Source of the DNA: Humibacter sp. RRB41
Lineage (GTDB): Bacteria; Actinomycetota; Actinomycetes; Actinomycetales; Microbacteriaceae
Reading direction: 5' to 3'
Length of the DNA: 64,000 nt
Assembly: GCF_022761015.1 (NCBI RefSeq)
Contig: NZ_JAKWJQ010000001.1
Location: 620,001-684,000, forward strand
Numbering within the stretch: the stretch's first letter is position 1; each line of letters opens with the position of its first letter. Below the pieces are notes generated by a model. It saw only the letters and a program-made list of their open reading frames with translations. It was not told where the DNA came from and did not search any database. Positions 61,835 through 64,000 of this stretch are shown here, one piece after another. A program made the position numbers and the translations under genes.

Positions 61835-61855
61835 GGGGGCGGGGGCGGGGGCGGG
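61835..61855 (+). other. G-quadruplex-forming tract
   Basis: Four G-runs (5, 5, 5 and 3) separated by single C residues at 61835-61839, 61841-61845, 61847-61851 and 61853-61855. Single-base loops make this a strong G-quadruplex candidate on the plus strand. It lies between the right palindromic element and the stop of the CtaG-like gene; the mirror-image side of the cassette has a C-rich tract. Confidence 0.7.
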
Positions 61856-61892
61856 CTGGCTGAGCGGAATGCGGGGAGGGCTCGGGGTAGCG

Positions 61893-62702
61893 CTAGTGCT
61901 CCTGGTACCGCCGCAGGTGCTCCTCTGTGAGGGCATCCATCTGCTCGTCGGTGAGCTCGTCCATCTTCTTGGCCTCGCGCTTGTCGGTGTGCATCCACCG
62001 CACGAACAGGATGATCAGCACCGGAATGTCCGCGACCTCGGCGATGAACCACAGAAAATCGCCGGACAGATGCTGGTCGTGCAGCTGTGAGGGGAACCAC
62101 GCGGGCAGCGTGCCCACGATCGCGTGGGCGTGGTCGAGCACCGACTCGTTGAGGCGCAGCAGGATGCCCGGAATGGCATCCAGCACCAGCTCCATGAACG
62201 CGAGCATGAACTCCGCGGTGATGAAGAGGCTCGTGCGCAGCAGTCCGCTGTCGGTGATCGGCAGCACCATCAGGGTGCCGACGAGTGGAACGCCGAGCGT
62301 GATCGCCGCCTCCCATCCCGGGTCGAGCCGCAGCGCCGCGGCGAACGGCGTGAGAAACAGGCAGAACCCGATCAGGGCGACGATCGGCGCGAACATGGCG
62401 TTGCCCATCAGGCGTACCGGCCACGATTTCAGCACGCGATCCAGCACACGTCCGGGAGCTCCGGACAGCGCGGCGCGAGCAAGGCTCACCGGCCGTCCGA
62501 GAGAGATAAGGCCAGGCACGACGAACAGCAGGAACGCGATCCGCGTCGTGAACGCCCAGCGCAGATCGACGCTCCAGGTGCCGAGGAACCCGAACTCGAT
62601 CCACGCGTACGAGCCGAGCCCGAGCACGTAGAACGCGATCGTCGGCCACGCCTTCCATTCCACGCCGTTGCGCTTCGCCAGATACAGGCCTGCCCCGTAC
62701 AC
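61893..62702 (-). CDS. CtaG-like membrane protein (caa3 oxidase assembly family), 5' end probably damaged
   Basis: A 269-residue polytopic protein of the caa3-type CtaG family, involved in copper insertion or assembly of cytochrome c oxidase. It has about seven helices and a charged C-terminus (HTDKREAKKMDELTDEQMDA). The first standard start (GTG 62702) lies inside the first helix: the same frame continues upstream as PEPATPDVLTFLTTFSFNPF and AFAAIVIAAAV, clearly coding, back to a TGA at 62814-62816 without any ATG, GTG or TTG. A GTG at 62810-62812 is in another frame and would fit the true start if one base were gained or lost near 62785-62808. Confidence 0.75.
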   Translation of the reverse strand: MYGAGLYLAKRNGVEWKAWPTIAFYVLGLGSYAWIEFGFLGTWSVDLRWAFTTRIAFLLFVVPGLISLGRPVSLARAALSGAPGRVLDRVLKSWPVRLMGNAMFAPIVALIGFCLFLTPFAAALRLDPGWEAAITLGVPLVGTLMVLPITDSGLLRTSLFITAEFMLAFMELVLDAIPGILLRLNESVLDHAHAIVGTLPAWFPSQLHDQHLSGDFLWFIAEVADIPVLIILFVRWMHTDKREAKKMDELTDEQMDALTEEHLRRYQEH

Positions 62703-62824
62703 GGCGGCGGCGATGACGATCGCGGCGAACGCGAACGGGTTGAACGAGAACGTTGTGAGAAAGGTCAGTACGTCAGGCGTGGCAGGCTCCGGAACGAGTG
62801 CAGGGCGGTCACGTCATTATCCGC

Positions 62825-62888
62825 CGGATGCCTGTGGGCGCCAGTCGGAGCGCGCGCAGTACGGATGCCTGTGGGCGCCAGTCGGAGC
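62825..62888. repeat. 27-bp direct repeat upstream of the CtaG-like gene
   Basis: CGGATGCCTGTGGGCGCCAG followed by TCGGAGC occurs at 62825-62851 and, without a mismatch, at 62862-62888, a period of 37 bp. Each copy contains GGCGCC. The repeat fills the gap between the ROK gene stop and the 5' end of the CtaG-like gene, where its promoter should be. Confidence 0.85.
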
Positions 62889-62900
62889 CATCCGCTCCAC

Positions 62901-64000
62901 TCATGCCGACACGGCCGCCTTCAGCCCCATCGTGCGAGGCGCGAGCTCGGTCTGCATGACGAGCGCAGCACCGCCGACGGCGGCGGCGTCGGTCACGTCG
63001 GTGGACAGGCGCACGCGCACCGAGTGCTGGTTGCGCACGAACAGGTCGGCGTCGAGTCGGCGTGACACTGCCCGCACGTAGGTCGGGCCCGCCACGGCGA
63101 AGGCCGGACCCGCAAGCGAGACGGAGTCGAGGTCGAAGAGGTTCGCCATCGTCAGCACCCCGGAGGCGAGGTGTTCGGCGGATTCCTCGACCAGCGCGCT
63201 GGCCTGCTCGTCGCCGCGTGCCGCTGCCATGGCGATGGCGCGGAAGTCCTCGAACTCGTCCTCGCCGCGCAGGCCGAGGCGGTCCTCTTCACCGAGTTCA
63301 CGGGCGCGGCGCACGACCGAGCCGGGATCGGCGATCTCCTCCAGAAAGGCCGGCGAGCCGTCCCTGCCCGTCACGACAATCTGTCCGAGTTCGCAGGCAT
63401 TCGAGCTCGCGCCCCGGAAGACGATGCCGTCGATCAGCACTCCTGCGCCGATACCCGTGCCCATGTAGACCGTGGCGTGCGCGACCGCGTCGTCGAGCTT
63501 GCCGCTCCAGAAGTCGCCGATGGCAGCTGCGGTCGCGTCGTTGTCGAGGATGACCGGCAGGTGCACCGCCTCCGACAACATCTCCCGAAGGGGCACGTCG
63601 CGCCACGCTCCGAGATGGGGCGAATGCAGGATGGCCCCGCGCGCGATGTCCAAGGGACCGGGCGCGACGACGCCCACGCCGACCACGGAGGACTTCTCGA
63701 TGCCGAGCCCGTCGAGCGTTCTGTCGATCTCGCCGGCCAGCCGCACGACCATCTCGGAGGGTTCGGCTGTGCCGGTGCCCGGGGTGCGTGTGCGCCCGAC
63801 GATCGCCCCGGAGAGGTTGATCACGACGAAGGTGATCGACTCCCTCCCGAGCTGCACGCCGACCGCGTAGCGCGAGCTTGGGTTGACGTCGAGCATCACG
63901 GGTGGTTTGCCGCCCGTCGACTCTCCTCGGCCCGTCTCGACCACGAGACCGTCGGTCATCAGCTGACGGACCACCGTCGACATGGTGGCCTGCGTGAGGC
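62901..64000 (-). CDS. ROK family transcriptional regulator (5' end beyond the window)
   Basis: At least 366 residues; the frame runs off the right edge. The visible start LTQATMSTVVRQLMTDGLV is the second half of a MarR-like helix-turn-helix, as in NagC/XylR-type ROK repressors. The sugar-binding ROK domain follows: VGVQLGRESITFVVINLSG (phosphate-1 loop region), VILDNDATAAAIGDFWSG and YMGTGIGAGVLIDGIVFRG. The zinc motif typical of ROK kinases is only partly kept (NACELGQIVV). It probably represses sugar genes outside the window. Confidence 0.9.
   Translation of the reverse strand, partial: LTQATMSTVVRQLMTDGLVVETGRGESTGGKPPVMLDVNPSSRYAVGVQLGRESITFVVINLSGAIVGRTRTPGTGTAEPSEMVVRLAGEIDRTLDGLGIEKSSVVGVGVVAPGPLDIARGAILHSPHLGAWRDVPLREMLSEAVHLPVILDNDATAAAIGDFWSGKLDDAVAHATVYMGTGIGAGVLIDGIVFRGASSNACELGQIVVTGRDGSPAFLEEIADPGSVVRRARELGEEDRLGLRGEDEFEDFRAIAMAAARGDEQASALVEESAEHLASGVLTMANLFDLDSVSLAGPAFAVAGPTYVRAVSRRLDADLFVRNQHSVRVRLSTDVTDAAAVGGAALVMQTELAPRTMGLKAAVSA

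Overview
The window is high-GC DNA from an actinobacterium, most likely a member of the family Microbacteriaceae. This rests on three things: the chain tilS-hpt-ftsH-folE-folP-folB-folK-DUF3180, the chain of two PH-domain genes, DUF2520, panC and lysS, and many genes that appear to be translated without a leader (a TANNNT box 7-8 bases before the start codon). The hexamer GGATGC/GCATCC is also conspicuously frequent. I do not name a genus. There are no rRNA genes, CRISPR arrays or intact insertion sequences.

Layout. 1-4.4 kb: a flavin oxidoreductase, a membrane protein divergent from a MarR regulator, two tandem universal stress proteins and a LacI regulator. 4.4-12.3 kb: a sugar locus with paired AACCGGTT operators, a lipoprotein sugar-binding protein without permeases, a GMC dehydrogenase fused to a gluconate-dehydrogenase-subunit-3-like domain, a GPH-type sugar symporter and a GH38 alpha-mannosidase. 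12.3-23.5 kb: mixed enzymes, the conserved actinobacterial triad of histidine phosphatase, DUF3090 and SCO1664-like kinase-fold protein, two lipoproteins, and an ECF41 sigma factor near a sugar-epimerase-like gene. 23.5-27.5 kb: a possible decayed island (methyltransferase, hydrolase, DUF805 and other membrane proteins, the C-terminal stub of a tyrosine integrase) ending at a tRNA-Glu/Asp/Phe cluster. 27.7-37.7 kb: two paralogous coiled-coil peptidoglycan hydrolases, pyrophosphatase, and the housekeeping tilS-hpt-ftsH-folate operon. 37.9-41.3 kb: AraC/VOC pair, bioY and an MFS exporter.

41.7-53.7 kb is an acyl-CoA degradation locus: thiolase-like protein plus DUF35 partner, metallo-hydrolase, TetR regulator with two matching operators, SDR, acyl-CoA dehydrogenase, ADP-forming acyl-CoA ligase, double-hotdog hydratase, EtfBA, and a membrane cytochrome b that may carry electrons from ETF to the quinone pool. 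53.7-60.6 kb holds an MFS protein, the PH-domain pair, a DUF2520 protein that may supply ketopantoate reductase activity, panC and lysS. 60.6-64 kb holds an AbiEi/DUF559 gene enclosed by two inverted copies of a palindromic element, a CtaG-like membrane protein whose 5' end looks frameshifted, and a ROK regulator cut by the window edge.

The most unusual features are the inverted palindromic elements around the AbiEi/DUF559 gene, which show compensatory base changes; the operator pair of the acyl-CoA locus; the ETF-linked cytochrome b; the integrase stub at tRNA-Phe; and two probable frameshifts (PQQ-like lipoprotein and CtaG).
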